64,000 nt of DNA from Formicarius rufipectus (Eukaryota > Chordata > Aves > Passeriformes > Formicariidae), in contig VXAU01003163.1 in NCBI GenBank assembly GCA_013399695.1, positions 1,187,829 to 1,251,828 on the forward strand, read 5' to 3'. Both the position numbers and the translations under genes were made by a program. Below the pieces are notes generated by a model. That model did not search any database. It saw nothing but the letters and a program-made list of their open reading frames with translations, and had not been told where the DNA came from. Position 1 is the first letter of the stretch. Every line of letters begins with the position of its first letter. Of the stretch, positions 35,061 through 48,942 are shown piece by piece.

Positions 35061-36403
35061 AATACAGGAAGGATTTTTCAGCTGTGCTTATTGTTCCTTC
35101 CACTTTCTGTTGTTGTTTCTTTTTATCCAATATTTCTCCTGTTTCCTAACCCCTCAAAGACAAATGTGTATCTTATAGTTTGGGATCTTTTGATGAGCTT
35201 CTGTATGAACTGACAAAGTCTCCATTTAGTTCACACTCAGCACAGAGGAACTGCCCTTCTCACAGCATTGAGGTGAGTTTGAACTCCAGACGATAAAAAG
35301 GAGATAGAGTCCTATGGTTGTAGTGTTCTGTCCAGTAAAAACAAGACAACCTGGCCATAACTGATTCAGTTTGCTTATGTCAGCTTATGTAATGAAAATG
35401 TTATTTCCTCAAATGACAAGGTAGCTAAGTAGTTATACAGGACTGGAAAAGTCAGCCTAAAACAGCAACAGATTAAATTGTGTTGGTTAATTTACCACTA
35501 GTCCTTCCTTTTCTGAACTTTGGTTCACAGCCTGCATTTCCACCTCCTTCCTTCTCTAAGCTGTACATATATGCAAGTTTACTAGCAAGTTTACTATTTG
35601 CTTAATCAAAATGATCAACATAAAGCTTTTCAAATTGGAGAGTTATTTTAGTGAAGCCACAAACATAAGAAGAATGTTCTGGTGGTTGTTTTTTCTGTTG
35701 TTTGCATAATATGAACTTCTAAAATCAATTTGAGAACTGAAGGTACAATATATAAAGCTATATTACTGAAATATATAAACCAACAATAATGTTCTGTCTG
35801 CTTAACTGAATATCAAGTAAAATATTACACAGAGATAAATATTTAACTTCTGAGCTTTCTTGCTCTGATTATTATGTTTAAACTGCAACTAAGAAACAAA
35901 GTGTCTGCGTGAAAAAATAAAATACCATCTCTTCTGCTGAAACATAGCCTGATCATAACCTTTTCTGGTTCCTGAAAGGAGTAAGTTGTTTTATCTGGTA
36001 GAATGTTTAACATAAAACTGAACAGCAGAACCCCAGGTATTGCCAGACCACAGTATACTGATGTCCCTCACCAGCAATGACCTCTAAATGCACAGCACAT
36101 TCTCACATTCTTCACATACTCATACCTCCTTGCAACAATTTCTAATGAGAATTGATGTACAAGCACAAGTTAAGTCCCAGGAGCAGGCCAGATGTCATGG
36201 CAAGGAACATCTGCTTTTCAAGGATATCTCAAGTCGAACGTGCTCATTTCTCCAAAGCTGTCAGCTCAAAAGCTTGTTCCACCACTGTAAGAATTCATAT
36301 GGACTTCTCCAACTCAATGCTAGTGGCTACAGGGGTCAGAAAGGGAAAACAGGATGCCAAAGAACAGACTTCTGGACAAAACTTAAAATGTATTTTTTAA
36401 TTA

Positions 36404-36429
36404 TTTTTTTAAATTTTTTTTTTTTTTTA
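36404..36429. repeat. T-rich tract
   Basis: A near-continuous run of T with one or two A. A related TTTTCTTTTTC pyrimidine run is at 36575-36607. Confidence 0.8.
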
Positions 36430-37843
36430 GTGTTTTTTAAAACATTAAAAAGTTCCAGTGCTTGGCTTCTGTGGGAAAGTGGGACTAGTTCAGGGAGATC
36501 AGGTTGCCAACCTTGTTTGAGTAGCTCAGGTTTTAGTTAACGCCCCTCCTTGTCTACAAATCTGTGGTTGCACACTCCTTTCTGTTTTCTTTTTCTTTTT
36601 CTTTTTTCTATGTTCAAACAGGGAGAGAGTTGGAGCCCACTCACAACTTAATGTCGTGGTGAATACGAGTCCTGGGAATACTTTTAATAAAAGGCTTGAA
36701 GGACATGGATAAGATCAACGTGGCGAATGTACAGCCTATTAAGGTATTCCACAGCAAGGTACATCATTAGACTACACCTTCATCTGGGATAAAAGCCAAT
36801 CCAGGGATTAACTGAACAACCTGTCAAGACCTTTCATCATAAATCACCTGCATTTTCTCTGGAAATGGGTGGAAATAATTCCACCCTTCTTCCTCCACTA
36901 TGATGGGGTGATTCACAGAGTTGCTGCCCAGCAAAACAAAGAGGTCTGGCTTGTGAATAACAAACCTGCCTATGCAAACTTGCATTTATGGGAAATAGAC
37001 ATGAAAAACAGGCCAAATATGGTAAAACATTGATTATAAGAGAAAAATAAGCATTGTTTGGCCATGTCTGTGTTATAAGGTAACACCATTAATCACATTA
37101 CCTGCTAAACATCTATCCAGTTGTCTACACAAAATAGCTGCAAGGTATTGGTGCCATCTCCATGCTGGTGAGTGCTGGCTAGCATGTGCTCCACCACCAC
37201 TCATAGACCCAAGAAAGCTTTAGAGTTGAGACACCAAGTAGTTCTTGGAAATTAAGTTTCCCTATCCCTTTCCTGAACAGCATGATCTGTTTAAGCCATC
37301 ATTTCTGCCTCCCCAGCTCATTCCACTTAAGACATCTCCCACTCCAATTACCTCTCATGGGGATCTCACTTTACCATATCCATGTTTAAAGTGATGAGAA
37401 AGTCTTTCTCTTTGGAAATACATCTTTTACTTCATAACCTGGTAATGAAATTCCTATTTCTTATACAGAGATGGGCCTAGAGCAATATTTGAGTAATACT
37501 TCATGTAACAAACTGCATAATGATATTAAAAGTTATTTGAAGTACTTAGCTTTCATGGACATTCATGGACACCTACATAGCTGTACTTCAGAAAAATGAT
37601 CTTCCAGAATCTCTGTCTAGAAATATCTAGCACCAGCAAATACTTACTAGACAGAACCCCCCCTAATTTTATCTGTCTCAAAAATAACTACATTAAGTTC
37701 CTTCCTTGTATTTTCTCCTATGAAATAGTGACAGATCCTACTGCAAGGTTCTTAAACCTCTATGTGATAATGCAAATTTTATATGACTACATCACATATG
37801 TATTTCTGAGACTTTAATCACTACCAGAGTAAGAGATCACTCA

Positions 37844-37869
37844 GATTAAGAGATCTGAGTCTCTTAATC
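37844..37869. repeat. Perfect inverted repeat, 10-bp arms and 6-base loop
   Basis: GATTAAGAGA, TCTGAG, TCTCTTAATC. A 12-bp direct repeat TAATCACTACCA (37815 and 37865) flanks and overlaps it, suggesting a small local duplication-inversion. No terminator role is implied in this eukaryotic context. Confidence 0.85.
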
Positions 37870-38699
37870 ACTACCATAAATTTGGAATGTATAAAGTACA
37901 TGGAGATCCTAAAATGAAAGGCAGTGGCACTCATGGCATGTTACAGAACACACAGGCAGGTTTCTGCTGGCTTGCAGGTGCCATGCAGACCAGGCAGATC
38001 AGGCAGATCAATGTTGGCCACCCTCAGCCTCAAGCAAAACAGGAACATCTCAAAATCCTGACCAGAGTCTTACCACACTATTTTTTTCATTGACTTAATG
38101 ATATCTGAGGTTTTTTGTTGTAAGCGTCTTTATAGATGATGGTCTTCACTCTTCAAACTTCAAGACATCCATTAAAGAAACAGAACTAAAGCTTCTAGAA
38201 TGGGCTAGTGAGTCCCAGGTGCCACTAAACAACCCAATACAATCACTGCTTCTCAGTAGTTAGGACCTGTTCTCAACTAAACTATATAGCACTTTCAAAC
38301 CCTTTGATGTGACCACCCTGAATTTTGTTATATAGGCAAAACACCCCAGCAGTTGGGTCACTATTTTGATAGTGATTTCTTTTTCCTCCACAAGGCTAAG
38401 ACAGCATTTATATCTATATTCTAGCTGGAGAGCTGTAGAGAGAAACAGAATTAGAAGCTAAGAAATTAATAGATCATTATGATGGGTGAAAAGAGCAAAG
38501 GTTAAACTCTGACTTAAAGTTTAATGTTAAATAAAAATTATTTGAGTTGAATAAGCCAAACTTCAGATTAGCTAAACTAAAACCAATTCTTTTCCTTCAA
38601 GTTATACAAACATTTTACAGTTTCTTTTCCTGTTCAAATTCATGTTTATTTATATTACAAAGATGCTTAAAGAGAAATCATACAATCAATGGATTTGGA

Positions 38700-39110
38700 A
38701 GAACGATTTTAATCTGGGCTCCCTTCAAGAGTAGCCAGCGGTGCCTGGTGTATCCAGCCGTGGCCAGAGCAGTACGAGGCACGGGTGCTGGCAATGCCAG
38801 GAGGCAGGAGCAGCACTGGCTGGGTGTGACACCTGGGGCTCTCATGCCAGTCACAAGCATTTCATGTGCTCCAGACAGGACTGCTCTGCCAGGCTGCTTC
38901 ACCTCCCTCTTGTGCTCTGCCTGCTGCTCCCCGGAGAGGTCAGCGCTCGCTCTTGCTGGCTGGCACAGGCTGCTGTTGTGTAAAAAGGGCAACAGGTGGC
39001 AAGGCTCACCCAAGGTCATGGAGAAGCCTGTGCCTCCCAAGAGCCCGGGAACAAAACCTGCCTTTGCATTTCCACTCCACCTGTGTGGCACCAGCTACTG
39101 CTGTAGTTAC
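38700..39110. other. GC-richer intergenic patch of unknown nature
   Basis: About 400 bp with higher G+C and several CpG than both flanks. Frames of 189 codons (plus) and 137 codons (minus) cross it, but neither shows a known domain nor convincing splice context. Could be an old repeat, a regulatory element or part of an unrecognised exon. Confidence 0.35.
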
Positions 39111-42100
39111 ACTTGAAGTTTCCATTACATGAGCATTTGCTGACAGAACTTCAAGAAAACACACATTTAGGCAGGAGGTTTTTTTAACTTTTAATTTCTT
39201 GAAGTGACCATGGAGAATGAGGACCCAAAGCTAATAGTATGGAGCGTTGAGTACATTGAAAGAAAAAAAGCCAAACAACACAACGTAAGATTAAAATACA
39301 CTTTCAGCTGAAATTACTAAGAGTTGAAACATATGATTTGGCACAAATCTTTGAAGAATGCAAAAGACATCAGTTTGGCTCATCTGAGTTAATTACAAGC
39401 TGAAAATTATCTGAATAGCCAAGACAAAAAAGCTTTTGCTTACTTGTTTTTGTTTTATATTTTTAACTGAACACCTACAAGGTAAAATACAATTGCTGCT
39501 CTTCTCACTTAATCCGTGGCATTTTAGAGTGAAGCTATAAACTTCAGAATTCCTTAGCGAATACCAAGTGTGGCAAAATGTTTAGTATCTTGCACTTCCC
39601 TTTCAATTTTGGACATTAAAAAAAAAATGCAAATGTGCAGCTTGCATAGGTTCTTTCCCAGGGCAAAGGCAAACTTCCCTCTGGTCTCTTTGGCTAACGC
39701 ACCTTAACACACAGTATAAGGCAGAGGTAACCTTTAGATAACAATTTAGAGATCAGCTGGTAACAAATTAGAAAAATTAGAAATTTAAAATTAGTTCTTA
39801 ACAAAAAATAAAATAACTTTCTAAAAGCTAGTAACCTTTCCAGAAAGTGACATAGTATTTTCTCCCTCATGGCAGCCGCTGTACACCCTCTGTAATGGCA
39901 CAGCTCTGCTCTGCCTGCAGCTGGCCAAGGACGCAGGGCACATAATCCCCATGTTCTGTACCGCCTTTGCAAAGAAGCAACATTACACCAGGTGCATCCT
40001 GTAGCACATCCCTTTTAGTAAACACAGGCTCATCTTGAATCATCAGTGGTAAGTGATGAGGCTGAAAAGTAGCTTTTGGCTTTGTAAAAATACAAGTTCA
40101 TTAATTATCCTTGAGTACACTCAATATGCTCTTTTTTGCCTTCAAAGGATTGTCAAATGCAACTTTCTCTGAACTGATATCTACCCCACTAAGTGCAGAA
40201 AAAACCCCTTCAAAGCCTACACTGTAAACCCTGGAGCAGCCACAGTCACAAACTACGCCGAGTTATCAGAGATCTTGCTTTCAGAGGGATGAAATGACCT
40301 TTATCATTTTACCAAAAAGTGGTGGAGAGCATGGCTTTATCCCATGCAGGAGGAGTTCTCCTTCCTATAAGAAGGTGGTTTGAGCTTGCCTGGAATGCCA
40401 CAACAGCAGTTGTGGTAGAGTCATTCAGAACACAGTGAAAGCTGTATCATTCTAAACTTCACAAAAAGCTACTCAACTGAAGCATTTCAACAGATGTTTC
40501 CTGGCATCTGTTATCACCCACTGTGGCGTAGGGTTATGCACCACAGGGACATTCTGACAGGCTAATTCAAGAATTGTGAAATAGAAATACAAAGGGAGCA
40601 GGAAGAATGCAGAGATCATCTTCAACCTTCTTTTCAACCAGTCCAAACAGACCTGTATACAATAATGTTCTCCTCCTCCTTATCACTATAATAACTAATA
40701 AAGCGGCACTGAATTTTTAGAAGCCCTTTAGCATAATTATGTGCATACATGATCACTGGGGTCAGCTAGTAACCTCACAAAGGTGCTGAAAATCTTTCTC
40801 CTAGCTTCAACAGAATGTAGATTAGGATATTAATAATACACAGCATGTGCAGTGTACTGTCTTCAAGCTGCTCAGCAAGTTTTTATCTAGAGTTATATCT
40901 AGAGTGCACTGGCTTTGCACAGTTCTATTTACTCTTGGTATGATCAGATTTTAAATGCACATATAAATTAAGACATTTGTATGTCTTACAATGCAAGTCC
41001 TCCAGCAAGTAAAAGGTTCCCTTCAGCATCCATGAAGGATTCCCAGAGAGTTCTACAGTATTAAAGCAAATGGGTTTGACCAAAATGTGTCTGACAACTT
41101 AAAAACATCAAGTATCCAATCTCTTCATAGTATCAAATATATTTCTCAAGAAAGGACCTTTATGAGCTCTGCCACTGATAGAACATGTGGTGTGTTGGCA
41201 GAGGCAGCAGCAACCTCTGACCAAGCAGGGCATCTCTGCAGGACATACAAACATGGAAAGGCCTCCTCACCAAATTGCAGCTGTATAGCACCTCTGGTTA
41301 GGAAAAGAGCAGTATAAATCTTGGGAAGCAGAACCCAAGGTATGTTTTTTTTGGAGAAAGGGTCTTTCTTGGTTTTCAGTCATTTGAGACCACAGCTGTG
41401 AAAGTAAATAGTTCATTATCCTTAAGAAATAAAAATGTGAAACAAATTCAAAGTGAAAAGTCAAAAATATAATATTCAATTTACAGGAAGCTACTTGAAT
41501 CTTTCAGATAATACCCCCAGTTTTACGACTGATTATTTTTGTGCATCAAAATTCTTTACAAATGATTCCCAGTCCAATGGAAATAAATTACCTCTTGGTC
41601 CTGAGGGATTCACAGGTTAGTGTGACTCTCTCAGACCTACTTCCACTGAAATCCAGGACAAGATTCCCCTAGTTTTTCATACGGTAAAGTCTGGTAAAAA
41701 GAAGGTCATGTTCAATCTGCTTAATATTTCCTCTTTGGACCAGTCACTCCAAATTCAGATCTAAATACCTAAAAAAAAATAAAAAAAAGTGAAAAGAGTT
41801 TGTTCTTCTTCCTCAGACTTTCTTGTTCAGCTCAATGCACACTTGCTCTTTCTTTTAGTAACTTTCTGGTGTGAAAGTCTTTCAGTTCTCAGTTGGGAAA
41901 AGGAGGAAGGTTTCTTTATAAAACCTTGTATTAGGACATGTATTTTTGGGGCCTAAGTGGGAAGAGAACCAAGAGTGAAAAGTTGTGATCAGTGGGGAGA
42001 ACCAGAGGAATTTCACCAGTAATAAATTCCCCTTTCTTTCCCAGGAGCCACATTTCTGTCCTGCTTCCTACCACACAGAAAAACTGATTCTTTTCCAAAG

Positions 42101-45100
42101 AAAGTAAAAGCAAAAAAAAAAAAAGGATTTTATTTCAGTCCTTTAGATCACAGAAAAGCACTTGCTTGGGGTAGATTAGTCAGGATTAGTAATTCTCTTT
42201 CCTGTTTGCAAGTATTAGAAATAAGTCTGGAATTCATATGCTGTGTTTCAGGATGGTTGTGAAATACTAATTTGTAATATGATTCTGTCTTGTAGACTTG
42301 CAGACTTTCAGTTTTCCTTATCAAGAGTTCTTTTCAGGTAAAGTCAATAGCAAAATCTTTGGATTGTGAATAGGAGGGGAAAATCGTCAGGATAAACCCA
42401 TTACTCAGTGAAAATTTGTTTCAATATCTTAATTATTACTTCCTGACTTTTTTCTTCAGAGGAGAGTCTGTGTATTGATAATCTGCACACTGTTGTAACA
42501 CCACAACCACATTTTTCTTTTCCTCTGCTACACTGCTACCCCAGCACAATTATTCTACATCTCCCACACCAGGACAATCGCTCACTCTCAGCATCAATAA
42601 TTATTTTATAGAATGAGAAGTGAATAGTCTTACACAGGCTGTGTATCACATTGGTTAGTTGTGGATCAGGTTGAAATATGCAGTGTTTAAAACAGCATTT
42701 TTCTGAGGTTCCTGTAGGGGACCATAGTATGGAACTGGTAACAGGGTTGAGCTGACATATGCAGTGCTGGGTAATCCAAATCCCAGGCTGCATAAAAAGA
42801 GCAAGCCAGCAAGGACTTCCTAAATCAGCATCACTGTGTTACTTAGAACTATCCATATAGTCCTATCTCTGCAGCAGGGCAACAAGACCTCCTAGAGAGC
42901 TTCTGTTACATTTCGATTGGGAATCAGCCCAAATTTGGCTCTCAGGAACATGGCTGTGAGCTAGGAGAGATAAATCAGGAATTAACATCTTCATGAGCAC
43001 CTGCTGGGTTAAGCATGGTTGCAAGGAAAGAAAACCAAGAAGCTTTCCTCAAGCTAGGGGGAAATCACCATGACAAAGTCTCCACCCTGTGCCTTGGGGG
43101 CAAAACCCCAAAGCAGCAAAGCCTTCCAGAGCCTTTCCATTCAGTTCACACAGGCCCTGTAGGCAGCCCATTTGCATCTTCACATGGTGCAGCAAAATAA
43201 TGGAAGCATAGGTATAAACTGAGCATAAAACAACCCAAATGAATAAGTGCTCCAGACACATCTCCACACTCGTGCTCTCAGGGGCACCAGATGATTAAAT
43301 AATTAACAAGATTTGCCCAGAGTTGACACTGTTTAGACAAATGAATCCAAATGGCTTTGAATAGCCAATTATCTAGCATCATTGCATTGAGCAAATATCA
43401 CCTGAGAAGTGCAATAAATGCAGCTCCCTCCCTGCAGTCACTAAGAGCTGTAGTGGCTCAACCTTCTGTGGACATTCCTCTCCTTGCCACAGCAGAAAAG
43501 GGCATGGTGCAGCTCCAGAGTGCCACTGTGGGCATTTGTTTTAGTTTTATTCCCTCCAAGCCAGAAGATCCAAGATTCCTCACAGCAGGCTGCACAGAAC
43601 TCAGCATGGATCACCTGCAAGGTAACAACAGCAGCAACAAAAGGAGCACTTTGAGTTCCAAGCCAGTGCCACTGCACAGTTCTAGAAGGCTCTTCATTAT
43701 CATTTATGGCCATTGGAAGAGGAGAAGTTGGTTAGTGATATTCCTACCATCCTGCAGTAAGGGAAAAGCAGATGTGGCTCCAACTCCAGGGAATTCTTCC
43801 AACTTTATTCACCCTCTACAGCATCTCACACCTTGTAGTGCCTTCACGAATAGTCAAATGTCAAATACTGTGTGTCAGTGCATTTGACTCCACAATTTCT
43901 TCCAGAAAGCACATGGGCTTCTTCTTAAAAGGCTTGTAAGGTTCATTTATGTGATGACAGACTAAACTTCTCCTTTAACCTCTAAGTTCTGGAAGAAATT
44001 AAGATGAATAATTGTTCTTACCAGCCATCCTCTCATCTATGTAATGAGCCGAGCCCAAAGCAAAGCTCAGTCATCTCCAAAGATATATGAAATTACCCTG
44101 AACCTTTGATGTAACAGGCTACTCTTCCCCAGCCCCCTAGCCAGCTTCATGTACACAGCAACTTAATTTTTGAAACCTCATACATGCTGTGCTGCTTGCA
44201 CACATCACCTGTTGAAAGACCAAGTGTCTGAATGTTATTTTGATGGACATTCTGTAATAGCAGCTTATCTAAATATTTTTATTTTGCTACATTGTGTTCC
44301 TCACATCTCTTTGTGAAACAACACATTCAGTTGCGCATCAAAAACCAACATAAACTGCCATAACACATTGCAAGGTTCAACAACCCCTGGACTCACAAGG
44401 TTTGCTGGCAAACCTCCTTATTCCTTCTCTACTCCTACCATTTTCCAGGAAAAGGACTTTCATTTTCATTAGGAAATAACTACTGCAAAACATCTACAGA
44501 TAAATGATTGATGAATTTTGAGTACACTATTGATATCTGTATCTCAAACATCTGGTCTTTTACCATCAGAGCTCTTTAGAGGCATCAGTAATAAACCCTC
44601 AGTGAGACTGGAGTGGAGGCTAGATGCAAAGACAGATGGCCCCAGATACTTCTGATTGACTAGAAGAGCTGTTCCAGCAGTGTTACATTTAAGCAAACCA
44701 TACCTTAACAGCTATTTAGGACCTCCTTTTCATGGCAGACCAAAATCAAGCCTGTATTTTGTTATGAAGACTTTATCAGTTTAAACAAAACAAAACTCTC
44801 CAGTGCACAGGAAGAAGGGCACTTGGAGCTTGGGTGAGATGGACAAAATAAAAAGCAAGGCAAATTTTCAGCCAGTTGTGGCACTTCAACAGCAGCAAAG
44901 AGCTTAATCATTATCCCTTGGGGGAGGCAGCACTGCAAACTCATAAAAATTGAGTGTAAATTACCACAAGGAGATGGAGATCCATGTTGTAAAATCTGTG
45001 ACATAGTCCACCACACGCAACTGGCCAGAGCACAACAGGAGAGGAGAGCACAGCAGTGAAGACAGTCATAACTACATCCCTAAACAAGCCCTTGGTCTCC

Positions 45101-48100
45101 ACAGGTAACTACCACAACTCAGACCTACCTTCTCTCCATAGTACACAGTAGTCTCTCTCTTACCTTCTGACTAACCTAGCTAGGAAGAAAAAAACTCTGT
45201 GACTACCCAAACGAACTATTAGCTACAATAATATCTTGAAAGAAGGTATTCAAGTAGCCTATGCTTCCCTGGATTAGTTTTATCAGCTTATTCAATGTGG
45301 ATTGCTAATGCTTCATTTGTATGGTTACCCATCACATCCACACTGCACAGGTGTGTCTACAGACAGCAGAGCTGGGAAACTGCAAGGCTTAGAAAGTAAT
45401 TTGAAAATGATGGATTGGAAATTATTTTCTGCTTTTAACTGGAACGGGTTGATAAGTACACACCTCTTACTTCCTTTCTCCCTAACACAGGAGCACATGG
45501 TGGTAGGACTTTCATCAGCCCATGACTCCAATCCTACTCCATCCAAAGGCAGCTGTCTTATGTTTCTGTACTACTGATCTCTGTCAACAAACGCAGTCAA
45601 TTTTCCACATTAATTCAACAGCAGTGGTAAAAGTCCACTAAACCCTTGGTACCTGCCTTCACTTCTGGGTAAAAATCTACTCTTGGGTCAGTTCAAGGAT
45701 TTTATATGCTAACAAGCTGGGAAGGGGAAAAGTTATTAGGGTTAATTTGTTTCCAAATTAATTCCTTCCCTTTTCTGCCTGGAGAGAGGAATTTAGTACT
45801 GAAAAGTTTTGCTTATAGGGATGGCAGCTCTTCAAAAGCATGAAGCAGCTGAGTTCTGAATTCATCACCTCTCTCTGCAGTGACGTTTTACAGCTTTGCT
45901 GCTTTACAGCCCTGCTGCTGGGAAGCACTTTACACCAGAATGGTCTGATACAGTGAGTGCTTGAGCCATGCATTCATCCATGCTTCCTGTGAAAGGCCAA
46001 GAAAAGGAATATTTGTTCAGGTTTATACATGCATTGGCATGTTTGTTCAGGGACAGAGCAACAAGAAGTCCAGAGCTGTCCTCTGAGATACAAAGGTACC
46101 CTACTAATGCAGCTGATTTTAAGGAGGAACTATTTTTGCTCCAGAGAGCTCTTGTGGTGAAGGTGCAGGAATCTGAGGTCTGACTGGGTTAAGTTGTGCT
46201 ACTGCAATCCTGAGACCAAATTGCCTTGCCTAGGCTTCAAGCACTCAGATAAGCTCAGCTAATTTACAGGAGTGGGGGAGGAAGGGAGAAAGCTTCCAAT
46301 GCCACCAGACAGGGACAAACAGAGTTAAAAGCAAAAGACACCTATGCACTGCAGTAAGGTCAGAAGATTTGGACACACATGAAAAACAAGTGCACAGACT
46401 TTCTATAAAGTATTCTTAATGATCACAGTTTTGAAACTAGAACAGAAACAATATCAATGCAGAAATCATGAATTTGGGAGATGGAGCAATACCTGATCCT
46501 TGCACAAATCCAGGCTATAAAACTTGGTTACTGACTTAAATATGATTTGTTTTAAGTATGTAGTTTGGCCAGTGGTTAGATAGCAGCAGAGAAATAGCCT
46601 GGATTTTCCCTCAGCCCCACCATACCAGTGAGCACAAACCACCCAACTATGGAGCCTGCCCACATTTTTCCAAGCAGCCTCTCTGTCAGCAGAGAGCTTT
46701 CTGTTCCCTTACTACCAGGTGCTATGATGGATCAGTGATTGCAAATATAATTTCTACACCAAGGGCTCCCTGCTCTAGTCTTCCTCTCTTGGCAAATATT
46801 CCCTTTTCCTTGTCATTTACCCCAAGGCATACCCTTCCTCTCTCCTGGCAGTAGTTCTCTTGCTTGCTCTCCATCTGAAACTGCAGTCATCTCATTCCAG
46901 CACATACTCCATCTTCCCTTCCCACACCCCACTCTTCTCACAAGCACAGCATTAGCATAGTTTACACACCCCAGCTTCAAGAAGACAACACACAAACTTG
47001 CCACCACCTCTTTTTCCCCTACTCTAAGCGACAGTCCAAACATATGGAGGGTAAAATAAACATCCAGGAAAAGGATCCCTAATTCCCTTCCCACTTCAGA
47101 TCAGTACAGAGGTGCAACACAGGAGTATCTCCAGGATTAATTTATGGAGACAGATCTGCTGCTGCTGCTGCCAGGAGAGCCACTTGCTTCCGCTGCATGG
47201 TGCAATGGATCATCAGCCCCTTACGCATGTGATGCAGCGAGACAGAAGAGGAAGTCCTGACCCATTCTGTGTCAGTGTAAGTTTCTGGTATGTTAAGAAA
47301 CTTCCTGGGGGCTGAGCAGACAACTGTGGTCAACAGGAGCCTGCCAATCCTAGTGGCATAAAACTGAAAGGAGACAATTTTCCACTATAATTTTACTCTT
47401 TGTATGCATTGGTTCTCTAATGACCCCTCCCTACCCCGAACGCCATTCAGAGAGAAACTGAGAGCATGCCAGCAGCAATGCAACTAAAGCTCTGGCACAG
47501 AGTCCATGCAGGGAATGCACGGGGAATGGAGAACTAGAAACAAGGACTTGTGGGGACACCAGGTTCCTGTCACTCCAATAAATACTCCTTGAGATTTTAC
47601 TTTTCAGGTAACATGTCACTTTAGACAAAAGCCCTACAGTATGTTAATGCTCCTCTGCAGAGATTTTGTCAGATCTCTTTTTGCTGCTAGGGTTGTTTTG
47701 AAAAAAAAAATACACTCTATATATAACATGAAGTGGAATAATTCTGTTCCCTTTAAAGTAGAGAAGAACAAGAGCAGTAGTGCAGGACCTTAAGAGCCTT
47801 CATTCTGGCAGAAAGACAATTTCCCATAGTGCAGGTACTGCCTATCTGTCATTTTCCCAGCACATCCTCTGAGCCTTAGACAGGAGGTGGTTAGGCTATA
47901 AAGAAACCATGGACAAGTTTACAGGGCTGCCCTGAGGGCAAACTGGAATGTGACTAGGGAGAGGTTGGTATAACTGACCCAGCCTTTCAAGAAGTCTCTT
48001 TGAAATAGAGTATGTCTTGTTTGCAATCATTAAAGAAAACAGTCAACTCCTGGTTTCCTATGGAAAGGAGGGTAATTGTCTCCTAGTGATCTTGGTCTAT

Positions 48101-48850
48101 GTATTTTTTTTCTTTCACAACCACATTTCCTAATTTTCTTACAGATCTATGGCTACCACAGAACCAACCACAAGACACTTACATTTTGATTACACCAAAA
48201 GCACATCTCCTTTAACAATGCAGATCTTTCCTTGCATTTCACAGCATGATCATGACTAGTAGAAAAGTAACAGTTTCAGTCTTACCCTCCTGAGGACAAT
48301 TTTTCTGCTGACACCTACCCATACCAAAGCAGGACTGTTCCCAACTAAGTCACAGTGATGCTGACCTCTTCAGGTCTCTGAAACTGCCCTGGGATTTAGC
48401 CCACAATGGTGCTGCCCAACCATCTCAAATCTCAGAGCAGCATTATCTTCATTTCATAGATTGAGAAAGAAGGGCAAAGAGAAGTGCACTGATTTGCCTA
48501 TACAGCAAAATGAATAGCAAGAATAAGAGCAGTACCCCATAATATTTCTGCCTCTATGCCTACTACTAGGACTTTAATGAAGAGTGGCAAAAAAAAGAAG
48601 CATATATTTACCTTCTATTACTCCAGAGCCCCCTTAATAGTGAAGAAACCTGACATTCCAAAGATCTTTACTTCCATTTTGAATTTAACAGGTCAGATAT
48701 GAGTTGCAAAAGTTCACTGATGTAATTCAGGCAAAAGTGGCAAAAGATACAATCCCATATCAACACAGTTTGGCAAGGGCCCCTGGTGTCAACACAACAC
48801 ACAAAAGATCTGTCATGGCTTATTTCACCCAGAAAAATAAGGAGTCTTGC
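39111..48850. other. Intergenic, no gene seen
   Basis: Nearly 10 kb of mostly AT-rich sequence. Short A-runs near 39619, 41771 and 42113. The 178-codon open frame at 43351-43887 has no domain I recognise. No CR1, LTR, tRNA or other RNA gene detected by eye. Confidence 0.55.
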
Positions 48851-48942
48851 CATGTCTGCACTGGTTATTAAATACTCTGGCAAAACACTCCTTCACCATG
48901 TCTGCACTGGGTATTAAATACCCTGGCAAAACACTCCTTCAC
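48851..48942. repeat. Tandem duplication, two copies of a 46-bp unit
   Basis: Units 48851-48896 and 48897-48942 both start CATGTCTGCACTGG and end GGCAAAACACTCCTTCAC. They differ at two positions (GTTATT/GGTATT and ACTCTGG/ACCCTGG). It lies about 100 bp from a 5-base assembly gap. Confidence 0.95.

Larger units (their letters stand above)
35061..38699. other. Intergenic, no gene seen
   Basis: AT-rich sequence with poly-T (36404-36429), a pyrimidine tract (36575-36607) and a 10-bp-arm inverted repeat (37844-37869, listed). The longest open frame (150 codons, 36088-36540) runs into the poly-T tract and has no domain. Confidence 0.6.

Noticed and set aside
37844..37869. Hairpin as a transcription terminator
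   Set aside because: No gene ends here and intrinsic terminators are not used by vertebrate Pol II; no T-run follows.
38547..39116. 189-codon open frame (plus) and 137-codon frame (minus)
   Set aside because: Composition effect of a GC-richer patch; no recognisable domain, no splice or promoter context.
43351..43887. 178-codon open frame on the plus strand
   Set aside because: No conserved motif, ordinary codon use not evident, no flanking splice signals; length is compatible with chance in 64 kb.
48851..48942. Possible CRISPR-like repeat
   Set aside because: Only two directly abutting copies with no spacer, in a vertebrate genome; it is a simple tandem duplication.
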